DNA from: UBA11403 sp963784615
GTDB taxonomy: Bacteria > Pseudomonadota > Gammaproteobacteria > Legionellales > Legionellaceae
Reading direction: 5' to 3'
DNA: 64,000 nucleotides
NCBI GenBank assembly: GCA_963784615.1
Contig: CAWASG010000001.1
Location: 2,108,001 to 2,172,000, forward strand
Positions within the stretch are counted from its first letter, which is position 1; each line of letters opens with the position of its first letter. This document shows, piece after piece, positions 17,166 through 26,612 of this stretch. Below the pieces are notes generated by a model that saw nothing but the letters and a program-made list of their open reading frames with translations, was not told the origin of the DNA and searched no databases. Made by a program: the position numbers and the translations under genes.

Positions 17166-18155
17166 CTAATCTAAAAGACCCATCTCTTTCACCATGTCTC
17201 GCTCACTGCGCAATTCAGCCAATGTTTCGTTGAACTTCATTTGGCTATACTCATTAAAGGCCAATCCTTCAACCACATGCAGTTCACCATGTTCACGGCG
17301 GCAGGGGAATGAAAACATCAAGCCTTCGTCAACGCCATACTCTCCGTGAGAACTACGACATAAGGAGAAAGACTCGCCGAAAGGCGTATTGGTGACGATA
17401 TTATTGACCCCGCGAATGATGGCATTGGCCGCTGAAGCCGCAGATGAAGAACCACGAGCTTTAATCACGGCAGCACCGCGCTGTTGCACTGTGGGGACAA
17501 ATGTATCTTTTAACCACTGTTCATTTTGAATCACATCAGCAGCAGATAACCCATTGATTTTCGCATGATAGAAATCAGGGAATTGTGTCGCTGAATGATT
17601 GCCCCAGATCGTCATTTGAGTGACTGCAGTGATATCAACACCAGCCTTTTGCGCCAATTGTGTCCGTGCACGCAGTTCATCAAGTGTTGTCATGGCATAG
17701 AAGTTAGCATCAGGAATGTCTTTGGCATGATGCTTGGCAATCAAGGCATTGGTGTTGCATGGATTACCAACGACAAACACGCGAACATCATCACGCGCAT
17801 TGTCGTTGATAGCACGGCCTTGCGCGGTGAAAATGCCACCGTTGATTTTTAATAAATCAGAACGCTCCATGCCTTGTTTACGTGGCACCGAACCAACGAG
17901 CAGTGCCCAGTTGACGCCATCCATTGCTTCGTTGAGGTTAGAGGTGCAAACAATGCGCTTTAGTCGTGGAAATGCACAATCATCCAATTCCATCGCCACA
18001 CCTTCCAGCGAGGGCAAAGCCGCTTCTAACTCAAGTAAATTCAACTCAACATCAGTATCATCACCAAACATTTGGCCTGAAGCGATTCTAAACAGTAATG
18101 CATACCCAATCTGGCCGGCAGCGCCTGTAACGGCGACTCTAACGCGTTTGTTCAT
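17166..18155 (-). CDS. mdh: Malate dehydrogenase (cytosolic type)
   Basis: Oxidises malate to oxaloacetate with NAD in the citric acid cycle. The N-terminus reads VRVAVTGAAGQIGYALLFRI, the Rossmann glycine motif of the cytosolic-type (MDH type 2) family. GNPCNTNAL is near residue 130, TTLDELRAR near 155 carries the substrate arginine, and IWGNHSATQFPDF near 187 holds the catalytic histidine. At 329 residues it is standard. AAGGA lies upstream of the ATG. hemW is divergent, 71 bases away. Confidence 0.96.
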   Translation of the reverse strand: MNKRVRVAVTGAAGQIGYALLFRIASGQMFGDDTDVELNLLELEAALPSLEGVAMELDDCAFPRLKRIVCTSNLNEAMDGVNWALLVGSVPRKQGMERSDLLKINGGIFTAQGRAINDNARDDVRVFVVGNPCNTNALIAKHHAKDIPDANFYAMTTLDELRARTQLAQKAGVDITAVTQMTIWGNHSATQFPDFYHAKINGLSAADVIQNEQWLKDTFVPTVQQRGAAVIKARGSSSAASAANAIIRGVNNIVTNTPFGESFSLCRSSHGEYGVDEGLMFSFPCRREHGELHVVEGLAFNEYSQMKFNETLAELRSERDMVKEMGLLD

Positions 18156-18226
18156 GGTTTTTTCCTTAATTTGTGGATAAAATATATGATACTATATGAC
18201 ACTATTAACAAGCCAGCCTCAAGTCG

Positions 18227-19351
18227 ATGATCCCTTTATCATTATATATTCATATTCCATGGTGCATTCGTAAATGCCCTTATTGTGATTTTAATTCACA
18301 TAAAAGCCCCGACGTGCTTCCGGAAATCGCCTATGTTGATGCACTGTTACACGATCTTGACAATGATCTCACTCGCTTAACTTCTCGCGAGATTGAATCG
18401 GTGTTTATCGGGGGCGGAACGCCTAGTTTATTCTCCGCCGCGGCTTATGAGCGTCTCTTCACCGGATTAAAAGCACGTTTGGCATTCAAAAAAGACATCG
18501 AAATCACACTGGAAGCCAATCCCGGCAGTGTCGATGAGTCACGTTTTAGTGATTATCGCGCTTTGGGGATCAATCGCTTATCCCTCGGCATTCAAAGTTT
18601 TGATTCAAAGCATTTAAAAACCTTGGGCCGGATTCATGATGGCCCACAAGCACATCACGCCATAGAGCGCGCACGCCGGGCCGGATTCACCAACATGAAT
18701 GTAGATATCATGCATGGTTTACCGAATCAGACCGCTGCCGAAGGGCTAGAGGACTTGCGTCAGGCGCTGAGCTATCAACCAGAGCATCTCTCTTGGTATC
18801 AATTAACCATCGAACCGAATACGGTGTTTTATAAACAACAACCCATACTTCCAGATGATGATACGCTGGGCATGCTAGAAGAAGAGGGCTTTGCGTTACT
18901 TGCAGAAAATCAGTTCCACCGCTACGAAATTTCCGCGTTCTGCCGCGATGGGAAAGCCTCGCAGCATAATCTTAATTACTGGCTGTTCGGCGACTATCTC
19001 GGTATTGGCGCCGGCGCGCATGGCAAGCTCACAACAGATGCCGTTTACCGCACACGCAAACATCGCCAGCCGAAAGATTATCTGGATCCCAGTAAGCCGT
19101 TTCTGGCCGAGCTATTGACAATTGAACCCGCTGATCGCTTGTTAGAGTTCATCTTAAATACCAGCCGCTTGGAGCAACTCATCCCACAACGATTATTGAC
19201 CGAGCGAACAGGGTTACGTTGGGATGAATCACTCAATCATTTTCAACAAGCCGCGACCAAAGGATTGTTGTCGATTACCCAAGATGCGTGGCAAGTCACG
19301 CCACTCGGCAGGCGATATACCAACGATCTTCAAGCACTTTTTCTAGGGTAA
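18227..19351 (+). CDS. hemW: Haem chaperone HemW (radical SAM)
   Basis: Radical-SAM protein with the cluster motif C13-x3-C17-x2-C20 (WCIRKCPYCDF), GGGTPS near residue 65, and GIQSFDS. It carries HNxxYW (QHNLNYW, about residue 246), which marks HemW, the haem-binding chaperone for respiratory enzymes, and separates it from coproporphyrinogen dehydrogenase HemN. In HemN the cluster motif has an extra cysteine, absent here (Phe22). The 374 residues are typical. It ends 13 bases before the convergent membrane-protein gene. Confidence 0.93.
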   Translation: MIPLSLYIHIPWCIRKCPYCDFNSHKSPDVLPEIAYVDALLHDLDNDLTRLTSREIESVFIGGGTPSLFSAAAYERLFTGLKARLAFKKDIEITLEANPGSVDESRFSDYRALGINRLSLGIQSFDSKHLKTLGRIHDGPQAHHAIERARRAGFTNMNVDIMHGLPNQTAAEGLEDLRQALSYQPEHLSWYQLTIEPNTVFYKQQPILPDDDTLGMLEEEGFALLAENQFHRYEISAFCRDGKASQHNLNYWLFGDYLGIGAGAHGKLTTDAVYRTRKHRQPKDYLDPSKPFLAELLTIEPADRLLEFILNTSRLEQLIPQRLLTERTGLRWDESLNHFQQAATKGLLSITQDAWQVTPLGRRYTNDLQALFLG

Positions 19352-19364
19352 TGTTGACGAGGCA

Positions 19365-21521
19365 CTAGCCGGCGAGACTAGGGTCGGCAGCAATATCCGG
19401 TTTTAAGTCATTTTCGTTCTCTTTTTTAGACGAAAATAACCCGGCTACGCCCTTCGACTTCATCATTTTAATGTCGGCTGCAACGCTCTTTTTCTCATCT
19501 TCTTTTGAAAAAGCGTGATAATGCTCCTCTTCAAATTCAGCCAATGCCGCCTCTTCTGGTTTGAAATATTCAAGTGCATAATGTGTGAGAATGGCTACGG
19601 CAGCAACAATCGCAAATACAACTAAGCCGATACCAAACGTTGCAAATGTAAAGCCAGCAAATATCGCGATCGGAATGATGGATTGAATAATAACTGAGCG
19701 GATTAAAACATAGTATTGATGTTTTTCCATTTCCTCTTGATATTTCGCTTGAGCGAACATGTCTTTGTAGCGAATATAATCGGCCTCGCTGAGTGGACCA
19801 TCGACGGACAGGAGAGCATGACACTCCTCTAATGCGCTCATTCTTGAATCCTGAGCCTTGGTTACTTCCATATAAGCTTTATAGCCCGCGTAGAGAAGCG
19901 CTAGCACAAAGCAATACGCAGTTGCTCCCATAACGAGGGCTTCAGCAGATGCTTTTACGCCTATTTCTACCCAAGGAAAAACCATTAATATAAAGCCAAT
20001 AGCTACGCCAGCTGCATAGTATACATTTATAGTCCGTTCTTTTAATTGACGGCTCCAGTGATCTTCACATCGGTCTCTAGCTTGTTCTAATCTTGCTAAT
20101 TGTGCCCTTGCGATTTGGAATTGTTCATCGTCAATGATAGCTATTCTCGCTCTTGTATCGGCGGAGTTATCACCTTGAATTTTTTTCTTCAATATTGCTA
20201 TTTCGTCATCATAGAATTGAATCTCTTGCTGACGCTTTTTTTGGGCATCGGTAGTGGCCAAATAACTAAGGTAAACGTCTCCTGTTAACAGGACTATAGT
20301 CAACAAATCCCCGAAAGGCCCCAATCCATGTTTAGCCAGCCAGAGTAGTCTCACCAAAGTATTCGTTACGAAAATGAGATTATTGATGAGCGCAAGTTTT
20401 TGCGCCGCAAGACGTTCGGTAAATTGATTCCATGTACCGCCTTTCTGCTCAATAAGCTCTTTTTCCTCTTCGCTCATCCATGGGCCTTTAAGGGAATGCC
20501 TGAGAATCAATGCAAAATTAATGGAAACGCTTATGTAATGAAGAATGCTGCTTAATATGCGCAATGGTTCCGCAAGGCTTGTTGAAGCTTCTATCGTTTG
20601 TTGAATATGATGAAAATTTTGGGGCAACATATGTGCAGCAGTGCGCAAGGTTTGTCCCGCCCAACCCCAATAGGAATTCCATACGTTCAGTTCATTCATC
20701 CATCGAGTAAAATACACCGTTTTTCCGGCACTAAAATCGATCCAAAAGTTGATTTTTTCTTGGCGCCATTGATTTAATTTCTTCTCCCATTGATTTAATT
20801 CCCCCCCACTGTTCTGTGCCTGTTTTTTGTGAGCTTCGAGTTCTTCTTCTTTGTCTACTAACTCTAAATTACGGAGCAAGAACGCGCAGTGCTCAAGGTT
20901 CTCCATATTGATTCTTGGGAATTGACCTTCGCCAGTGATGCAAGTCGCCTGACGTTGTGCGCCCAATTGATAATACGCCTGGCGCAGATTGATCTCGAGT
21001 GCTTTTCTTTCTACTGGTGTCAAATATTTGAATATCGCAGGATTGGTCCTGAGCAGATAGTTAATATCATGTGTAAACACGAAAGCGGGTGGCGCGGCTA
21101 TCAGGCCTAACGATTGAATGTGTTCTTGAAGTAAGACGGATTTTTTCGGGATAAAATGAGTTATTTCAGCGATGGCCTTTAAAGCTGAGGCTGATAATGC
21201 GGCCGGTTTTTCTGAACTGGCTACCGCTGCGTCATAAGCGATAAGCTCATCCTCGTTTAAGCCCAGGTTTTTTAGGATATGGTTTTTTTTGTCGACATAA
21301 TACAGCGCATTTTGCCCATCTTCTTCGTTGATGAGGCGCATATAGCCCGCAGGAAAGTCACGAAATATCCGTGGATGATATAAATCGTGCATGTGCTTTA
21401 TTTTTACTGAGCAACATGAATGTCGTAATGGTGAGCTGTCAAACAATGAATAGATTTTATGCTGCTGTTCTTCTTTGTTCAGAGAAGCCGTTGATGCCGT
21501 AGAAGAAATAGATTCTGCCAT
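19365..21521 (-). CDS. Large multi-pass membrane protein, unrecognised
   Basis: 718 residues from the ATG at 21521, which has GGAG seven bases upstream; an earlier in-frame start adds 22 residues without ribosome-site support. The first 300 residues are soluble and helical, with a Glu/Lys/Gln coiled-coil near 215-260. Hydrophobic segments lie near 317-340, 374-394, 404-420, 499-516, 525-550 and 604-647, the last probably a hairpin. A charged coiled-coil linker is near 430-490 and the tail is polar and Lys/Glu-rich. I recognise no family. The Ser/Thr-rich start, the internal membrane segments and the polar tail resemble membrane-inserted effectors of Legionellales, but this is only a resemblance. 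Confidence 0.65.
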   Translation of the reverse strand: MAESISSTASTASLNKEEQQHKIYSLFDSSPLRHSCCSVKIKHMHDLYHPRIFRDFPAGYMRLINEEDGQNALYYVDKKNHILKNLGLNEDELIAYDAAVASSEKPAALSASALKAIAEITHFIPKKSVLLQEHIQSLGLIAAPPAFVFTHDINYLLRTNPAIFKYLTPVERKALEINLRQAYYQLGAQRQATCITGEGQFPRINMENLEHCAFLLRNLELVDKEEELEAHKKQAQNSGGELNQWEKKLNQWRQEKINFWIDFSAGKTVYFTRWMNELNVWNSYWGWAGQTLRTAAHMLPQNFHHIQQTIEASTSLAEPLRILSSILHYISVSINFALILRHSLKGPWMSEEEKELIEQKGGTWNQFTERLAAQKLALINNLIFVTNTLVRLLWLAKHGLGPFGDLLTIVLLTGDVYLSYLATTDAQKKRQQEIQFYDDEIAILKKKIQGDNSADTRARIAIIDDEQFQIARAQLARLEQARDRCEDHWSRQLKERTINVYYAAGVAIGFILMVFPWVEIGVKASAEALVMGATAYCFVLALLYAGYKAYMEVTKAQDSRMSALEECHALLSVDGPLSEADYIRYKDMFAQAKYQEEMEKHQYYVLIRSVIIQSIIPIAIFAGFTFATFGIGLVVFAIVAAVAILTHYALEYFKPEEAALAEFEEEHYHAFSKEDEKKSVAADIKMMKSKGVAGLFSSKKENENDLKPDIAADPSLAG

Positions 21522-21698
21522 AATCATGCTCCAACAATCTGTAAGAAAATAAAGCGACCTTGGGATAATTATGCCACATTGTCGCATTTAGAGCAAATTA
21601 ATTTCATGATATTTATTTTTTATTTAAGTGAATTCAATATATTGAACAAAATGTGTTGTATTGTACACACAGTATTTTGTCTCATATGGAGGTTCACG

Positions 21699-21937
21699 AT
21701 GACATCATCTACAATGCCGATAAGACTTGATGATAAGCTAAAAACGCAATTAGAAAATTTAGCGCAATCAACACGGTTTCTTTTCTTAAGGATCAGCCGG
21801 CGATGGGGCGACCAGGCAGGGTCGTGAATACAAAAGAACTGATTATTCCAGGAACACCCTACATTGTGCCTTATCGAATTAAAAATAGAACAGTTGAGAT
21901 ACTTCGCGTTTTTCATAGTTCTACGAAATGGGCGTAG
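21699..21937 (+). pseudogene. Remnant of a ParDE/RelBE-type toxin-antitoxin pair
   Basis: GGAGG precedes an ATG whose first 27 codons (TSSTMPIRLDDKLKTQLENL...) look like the ribbon-helix-helix N-terminus of a CopG/ParD antitoxin. The reading then runs off and stops at 21827. In another frame, from about 21800, comes the C-terminal end of a ParE-type toxin: MGRPGRV, ELIIPGTPYIVPYRI, VEILRVFHSSTKW and a stop at 21935-21937. The antitoxin C-terminus and toxin N-terminus are missing, so one deletion probably fused the two genes. It should be inactive. Confidence 0.75.
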
Positions 21938-21971
21938 GGCTTGTACACTGCCACAAGGCTGTAAGGGAATA

Positions 21972-22070
21972 AATCGGACGTAGGTTGGGTTGAGGCTGGG
22001 AAGCCGAAGCCCAACATGATGATTTTGTTGGGCTTCGGCTTCCCAGCCTCAACCCAACCTACGTCCGATT
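21972..22070. repeat. Palindromic intergenic repeat, copy 5 (variant stem)
   Basis: The inverted repeat extends outward to AATCGGACGTAGG on both sides. The central stem is changed to GGCTGGGAAGCC, matched on the other arm by GGCTTCCCAGCC, so pairing is kept. The loop is TGATGATTT. CACTGCCA of the outer arm is seen at 21946. It lies between the toxin-antitoxin remnant and priA. Confidence 0.9.
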
Positions 22071-22088
22071 AATCCTCTTAACTCGAGG

Positions 22089-24269
22089 CTACGCCAAATC
22101 AACCGGATCCACATCAATCGTCCACTCAATACTTTTATCCAGCTTATATTGGTTAATCGCCTCACGCATAAACTGCAACGCATACTCCCTCCGCTGACGT
22201 GTAGGCGACTGAATGAGCAACTGCATGCGATGATGATCTGCCTTGCGCGCGAGTGGCGCAGGTGCTGGGCCCAAAAGCGTGATGCCAGTTGGGTGTAAGT
22301 GTTGTTTGATGGCATGTAAAAAATGCAATACTTTGGGCAAGGTTTTACTTTGAGCGCGCAGCAACGCCATATGTGAGTAGGGCGGTAACAGCGCCTGTTC
22401 ACGCAAGGTGAGCAGTGACTCAGCAAAAGGGCCATAGCCCTGTTGAACCAGTAAATTCAATAAAGGATGCTGTGGCAAATGGGTTTGTATGACGACATGC
22501 CCGGCATCTTCCTCGCGTCCCGCGCGCCCGGCAACTTGTGTGAGCAGCTGCCCCAGACGCTCGGTTGCGCGAAAGTCCTGATTATAAAATCCATTGTCCG
22601 CATCCACGACGACAACCAGCGTTAATTTCGGAAAATGATGCCCCTTAGCGAGCATTTGTGTGCCGACAATCAGTTGCGCTTCACCACGGTTAATTTTATC
22701 GAGACAAGCATCTAACGCATGTTTTTTTTGAATTTCATCGCGATCAATACGCAACATGCTGGTATGCGGAAATTGAGTGGCGAGATAGTCATAAATGCGC
22801 TGAGTTCCCGCACCAATTGGAATGAGTTCCGTCCCTTTGCATTTGCTGCATTGGCGCGGCATGTTTTGAATCAAACCACAATGGTGACAGGCCAATTTAC
22901 CCGAGGTACGATGTACCGTGAGATGCGAGTCACACGCGCGACAGTCCGCCATCCAACCGCATTGATGACACAATAATATCGGCGAAAATCCACGACGATT
23001 GATAAACACTAATACTTGATGTTGACGCTCCAAATGCTCACGAATAATGTTGAGGGTTTGTGAGGCCAGTCCCTCATGTAGCGTTTCATTACGAATATCC
23101 AGCAACTGATAGCGCAACGGCACACGACTCACCGCTTTTTGGCTTAATTGCAATAACGTATATTTGCCATGCGCACTATTATGCAGGCTCTCAAGACTGG
23201 GCGTTGCTGATCCCAGAACAATCGGAATATCGGCCGTAAACGCGCGCATCAATGCAGTATCCCGCGCAGAATAGCGTACACGATCCATTTGTTTAAATGA
23301 GGTGTCATGTTCCTCATCAATCACAATCAACCCTAAATCAGGCATGGGGGTAAATACCGCCGCGCGGGTGCCAATAACCAGCCTAACGATGCCATCTCTG
23401 GCCTGCTGCCAAGCGCGCCGTCGCTCGGTATCATTCAAATGTGAATGCATGACCGCCATCGGCTCATGAAAGCGCGCACTAAATCGTGATAATAACTGAG
23501 GCGTCAAGCCAATTTCAGGCACCAGGATGAGCACTTGTTTTCCCGCCGCAAGGACTTTCGCAATCACCTGTAAATACACTTCTGTTTTCCCGCTCCCCGT
23601 CACGCCATCGATTAAATAACAGTGGTAGGTATCAAGCGTGAGAGAGATTTTATCAACTGAATGGGTTTGCTCAGGATTAAGGGCTAAAGGTTGTGTGCGT
23701 GGCGTAAGCGGCAGAGTGGCAACCCGCGGCGCCATCCGCAGAATGCCCGCCGCGAGCAAGGTTTTACAAAATGCAGGCGGAAAGCCCGCAGCAGACATCT
23801 CCGCGGCAGAGAGGGTCGGGCGCTCTATCAACACATCAATCAACGCACGTTGCCGTTTCGCACGCATACCGACCAACGCAAGTGCCAGATCCGGTGCCAT
23901 GGCGAGCTCATAATCAAATTCAACCACCGATTCATACGCTCGCCCATCACGAAACTGTTTAGGCAGTGCCAGCGGGATAACTTCAGACAACGGCGTCTGA
24001 TAATAACGACTCACCCAATGGCACAGACGCAACACAGGCTCCGGTAATAGCGGCTCAGCGTCAATGGTTTCAAGAATGGTTTTGATAACAAACTCAGGAT
24101 TAACCAACACCCCATGCCCAACCACCACACCCATACGCTTCTTCGTACCAAACGGCACCCAAACTCGCGCACCCAACGCGGGCATATCGCCATCGGCAGC
24201 ATAATCAAAATAATCCCGTTTCGCGTTGGGGATGCAAACATGAACAACGGTCTGTGGTGAGCCTGGCAT
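22089..24269 (-). CDS. priA: Primosomal protein PriA (replication restart helicase)
   Basis: 3'-5' helicase that recognises stalled forks and reloads DnaB. With the start at 24269 it has 726 residues, like E. coli PriA (732), and begins with the family pattern VVHVCIPNAKRDYFDY...GARVWVPFG. A 39-residue in-frame extension is probably not translated. Walker A GVTGSGKTE is near residue 223 and the DEEH box near 316. Eight zinc-ligand cysteines lie between about 431 and 476 (CHQCGWMADCRAC ... CHHC ... CSKC). GTQMLAKGHHFP and VAGRAGR follow. AGG lies a few bases before the ATG. Confidence 0.96.
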   Translation of the reverse strand: MPGSPQTVVHVCIPNAKRDYFDYAADGDMPALGARVWVPFGTKKRMGVVVGHGVLVNPEFVIKTILETIDAEPLLPEPVLRLCHWVSRYYQTPLSEVIPLALPKQFRDGRAYESVVEFDYELAMAPDLALALVGMRAKRQRALIDVLIERPTLSAAEMSAAGFPPAFCKTLLAAGILRMAPRVATLPLTPRTQPLALNPEQTHSVDKISLTLDTYHCYLIDGVTGSGKTEVYLQVIAKVLAAGKQVLILVPEIGLTPQLLSRFSARFHEPMAVMHSHLNDTERRRAWQQARDGIVRLVIGTRAAVFTPMPDLGLIVIDEEHDTSFKQMDRVRYSARDTALMRAFTADIPIVLGSATPSLESLHNSAHGKYTLLQLSQKAVSRVPLRYQLLDIRNETLHEGLASQTLNIIREHLERQHQVLVFINRRGFSPILLCHQCGWMADCRACDSHLTVHRTSGKLACHHCGLIQNMPRQCSKCKGTELIPIGAGTQRIYDYLATQFPHTSMLRIDRDEIQKKHALDACLDKINRGEAQLIVGTQMLAKGHHFPKLTLVVVVDADNGFYNQDFRATERLGQLLTQVAGRAGREEDAGHVVIQTHLPQHPLLNLLVQQGYGPFAESLLTLREQALLPPYSHMALLRAQSKTLPKVLHFLHAIKQHLHPTGITLLGPAPAPLARKADHHRMQLLIQSPTRQRREYALQFMREAINQYKLDKSIEWTIDVDPVDLA

Positions 24270-24330
24270 GAAACCTGCTTGCAAAAGGAAAGGAGTAAGC
24301 AATGAATTATACCGGTGGATAGGGTGCAAA

Positions 24331-25491
24331 TCAAAGTTTAAAATAGCGCTCAATGCCTTCTGCCCAGGGGAATATTCTGATGCCATCTATAAGTTTGGGA
24401 TAGGGGTCACAACTGAAACAAATCGCCTCACAATTGCCAAAATCAACCGCTATTTTTTTAAGGGTTTTGAGGTGTTCAATCTGTACTTGGGGGCTGCTTT
24501 TAATTTCAATAAAGAGTAAAGGCAATCCCGGCCGCTCGACAATTAAATCAATTTCCACATCATCTTTTGTTTTAAGATAAGAAAATCGATAATCACGATG
24601 ATAGTAGCTGGCCAGTTGTTTGCACTGTAATATAATAAAATGCTCAAATAATTCGCCAAAGTAGCTCGTGCTTGGTGTTAACGGCAGGGTAAGTTGAGCG
24701 GTTAACGCACGCACAACACCAGGATCAAAAAAATAAAATTTTGGCGTTTTACTTAAGCGCTTTCTAAATGAGTGCTGAAAGGGCTCTAAAAAAAATCCAA
24801 GCAGGGTGTCTTCCAAAATAGAGTAATACTTTTGAATGGTCTGATCGGAAACACCAACATCCCGACCGATATTTGAAAAGTTAATGAGCTTGCCGTTGGA
24901 TTGCGCAGCGACCTCTAAAAAACGACGGAAAGGCGCAAGATCGCGAATAAATTGTTCGGCCCAAATTTCTTCTTTGAGATAGGTTTGGGTATAGGCATCA
25001 AGATACAATTGTTTTTTTTCAGGTGATTGATATTCAAAAATTTTGGGAAGCGTGCCCCAGGATAGGCAACCCATAAGGTCAGCGCGCCCTGCAATTTCCA
25101 AATAAGAAAAGGGATAAAGTGAATAGGTAAAAGCGCGGCCCGCCAGCAAATTAGCGCGGCCATGTTTGAGCTTACGAGCGCTAGATCCAGTTAAAATAAA
25201 ATGTTTTGAAGTCGTTTCGATGAGCTCATGCACGACATCAAGTAATTTCGGCAACTTTTGAACTTCATCAATAATAATGTGAGTCGTTTCCTTCGGAAGT
25301 GCATTCACAATACCCAGTAATTCATCCGGATTTCGAGCAAAGCGCTGCTCCTCACTTGCTTTGAGTAAATTAAGATATAGTGCATTCGGAAACCAGGGCA
25401 AATGCTTGAGCAACATCGTTTTGCCAACACCACGAGGCCCAAACAGGAAAAAACTTTCATCATCAGGTAATTCAAGCAATCGAGGGATCAT
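24331..25491 (-). CDS. AAA-type ATPase with DUF4143 nuclease-like domain
   Basis: 386 residues, full length for the family. The N-terminal ATPase domain has Walker A GPRGVGKT (residues 18-25) and Walker B THIIIDEVQ (D75, E76). ILTGSSARKLKHGRANLLAGRA follows near 98-119. The C-terminal DUF4143 domain ends in a PD-(D/E)xK-like strand pair, DDVEIDLIVE and LLFIEIKSSP (about 312-335). The biological role is not established; members are numerous, frequently transferred and often decayed, as at 5104-5752. It lies upstream of priA on the same strand with a 61-base gap. A hairpin precedes the start. Confidence 0.88.
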   Translation of the reverse strand: MIPRLLELPDDESFFLFGPRGVGKTMLLKHLPWFPNALYLNLLKASEEQRFARNPDELLGIVNALPKETTHIIIDEVQKLPKLLDVVHELIETTSKHFILTGSSARKLKHGRANLLAGRAFTYSLYPFSYLEIAGRADLMGCLSWGTLPKIFEYQSPEKKQLYLDAYTQTYLKEEIWAEQFIRDLAPFRRFLEVAAQSNGKLINFSNIGRDVGVSDQTIQKYYSILEDTLLGFFLEPFQHSFRKRLSKTPKFYFFDPGVVRALTAQLTLPLTPSTSYFGELFEHFIILQCKQLASYYHRDYRFSYLKTKDDVEIDLIVERPGLPLLFIEIKSSPQVQIEHLKTLKKIAVDFGNCEAICFSCDPYPKLIDGIRIFPWAEGIERYFKL

Positions 25492-25496
25492 AGCAG

Positions 25497-25563
25497 CCGA
25501 CTATTTCATAGGTTGTGTTCGAGATTGTACGACAAATCCGAACCAGGCACAAGAAATAGTCGG
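25497..25563. promoter_or_regulatory. Inverted repeat in the leader of the DUF4143 ATPase gene
   Basis: CCGACTATTTC (25497-25507) and GAAATAGTCGG (25553-25563) form an 11-bp perfect inverted repeat, separated by 45 bases and starting five bases before the ATPase gene. It could be an operator pair or a leader hairpin. No protein can be named. Confidence 0.4.
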
Positions 25564-25661
25564 GGGTTATCCATCTGATTGACAATCAATAGAGATCTCA
25601 ACAGCCACTCTCCACAATCTACACACATCGACAATTGGGCCTCAGTCATCGTTTCGCCATC

Positions 25662-25737
25662 CGTCGTTGCGAGCGAAGCGCGGCAATCCAGAGTACGGAG
25701 CTTCGAGCCCTGGATTGCTTCGTGCCTCGCAACGACG
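25662..25737. repeat. Second copy of the GCAATCCAG palindrome
   Basis: The right arm (CTGGATTGCTTCGTGCCTCG plus CAACGACG) is identical to that at 13721-13748. The left arm has diverged (GCGAGCGAAGCGCGGCAATCC instead of GCGAGGCACGAAGCAATCC). The spacer AGAGTACGGAGCTTCGAGCC closely matches the spacer of the first copy. It overlaps the inner end of the 23-bp arm. Confidence 0.85.
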
Positions 25738-25947
25738 CCTGATACAACATTGCACATATTGTGAAGTTCATTGGGTGTAATGTCTCGAAAAATATAGCTC
25801 TTAACCGAAGTATTTATCTCGCACTATCTTGATCACAAGCCTTGTGATTACGATCAAAAACAATGAGATGAAAAATTAATTATGATTAGTGACTGATCAA
25901 CATGTATTATTGAGTCTCTTACCAAACAATAAAACAAGAGATCAGTC

Positions 25948-26487
25948 ATGGCGCATATTTTCGCAGATATTTTATCATTAGTACACTATATTCATATCCA
26001 AAGGCATGAGCCTGAGAAGTTAGGCTTAAAAAATTGCCTGTGTTGCGGTAAATCAAACCCTTGGCGACATGGTGGTTATTCTCGTGAAGCGGATCGCATT
26101 AATCCTTCAAGTACCTCACTAAATCCAGTGTTTATTCAGCGATACTATTGCCCCTGTTGCGACAAAACATGTTCAGTCCTTCCGGAATGCATTCCACCGC
26201 GTAGATGGTATTTGTGGGATATGCAGCAGATCATTTTTGTATTGTACCTTTCTGGTATGAGCGCTTACGCTATATCAAAAACAATGCCGCCTTCACGCCA
26301 GACCATAAAGCGTTGGCTGATGCGCTTTGTAGAGCAATTTCGACTTCATAAAGATGCGTTGTGTACTCATTTTTATGCACTGGGTAGAGCCATAAATATG
26401 GCTGACTTTTGGCAAGCAACGCTCCAGAAGATGCGTTTGAGTGAAGCGATGCGCCTTTGCCATGTAGCCGGAGTTGTTATCCCATGA
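25948..26487 (+). CDS. Zinc-ribbon/helix-turn-helix protein of transposon 1 (probably shortened by a stop codon)
   Basis: First gene of the transposon. Cysteine pairs C30-x2-C33 and C68-x2-C71 (plus C75) form a zinc ribbon. A helix-turn-helix follows (about residues 95-125; LYLSGMSAYAISKTMPPSRQTIKRWL). Such proteins may bind the transposon ends or the target. The frame stops at TGA 26485-26487 after 179 residues, but the same frame stays open for 36 more sense-like codons (TYNRFKHELCNAYANMNPTQ...) up to TAA at 26596. The TGA is therefore probably a nonsense mutation in a longer gene of about 216 codons. The transposase gene follows with a good ribosome site (GGAGAG). Confidence 0.75.
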   Translation: MAHIFADILSLVHYIHIQRHEPEKLGLKNCLCCGKSNPWRHGGYSREADRINPSSTSLNPVFIQRYYCPCCDKTCSVLPECIPPRRWYLWDMQQIIFVLYLSGMSAYAISKTMPPSRQTIKRWLMRFVEQFRLHKDALCTHFYALGRAINMADFWQATLQKMRLSEAMRLCHVAGVVIP

Positions 26488-26612
26488 ACATATAATCGGT
26501 TCAAGCATGAGTTGTGCAATGCTTATGCAAATATGAACCCCACACAGTTTGGTCGTTTCGGTGCCATGATTTTACTGATTAACTTCACTCCCCATTAATA
26601 GCGGAGAGAAAA

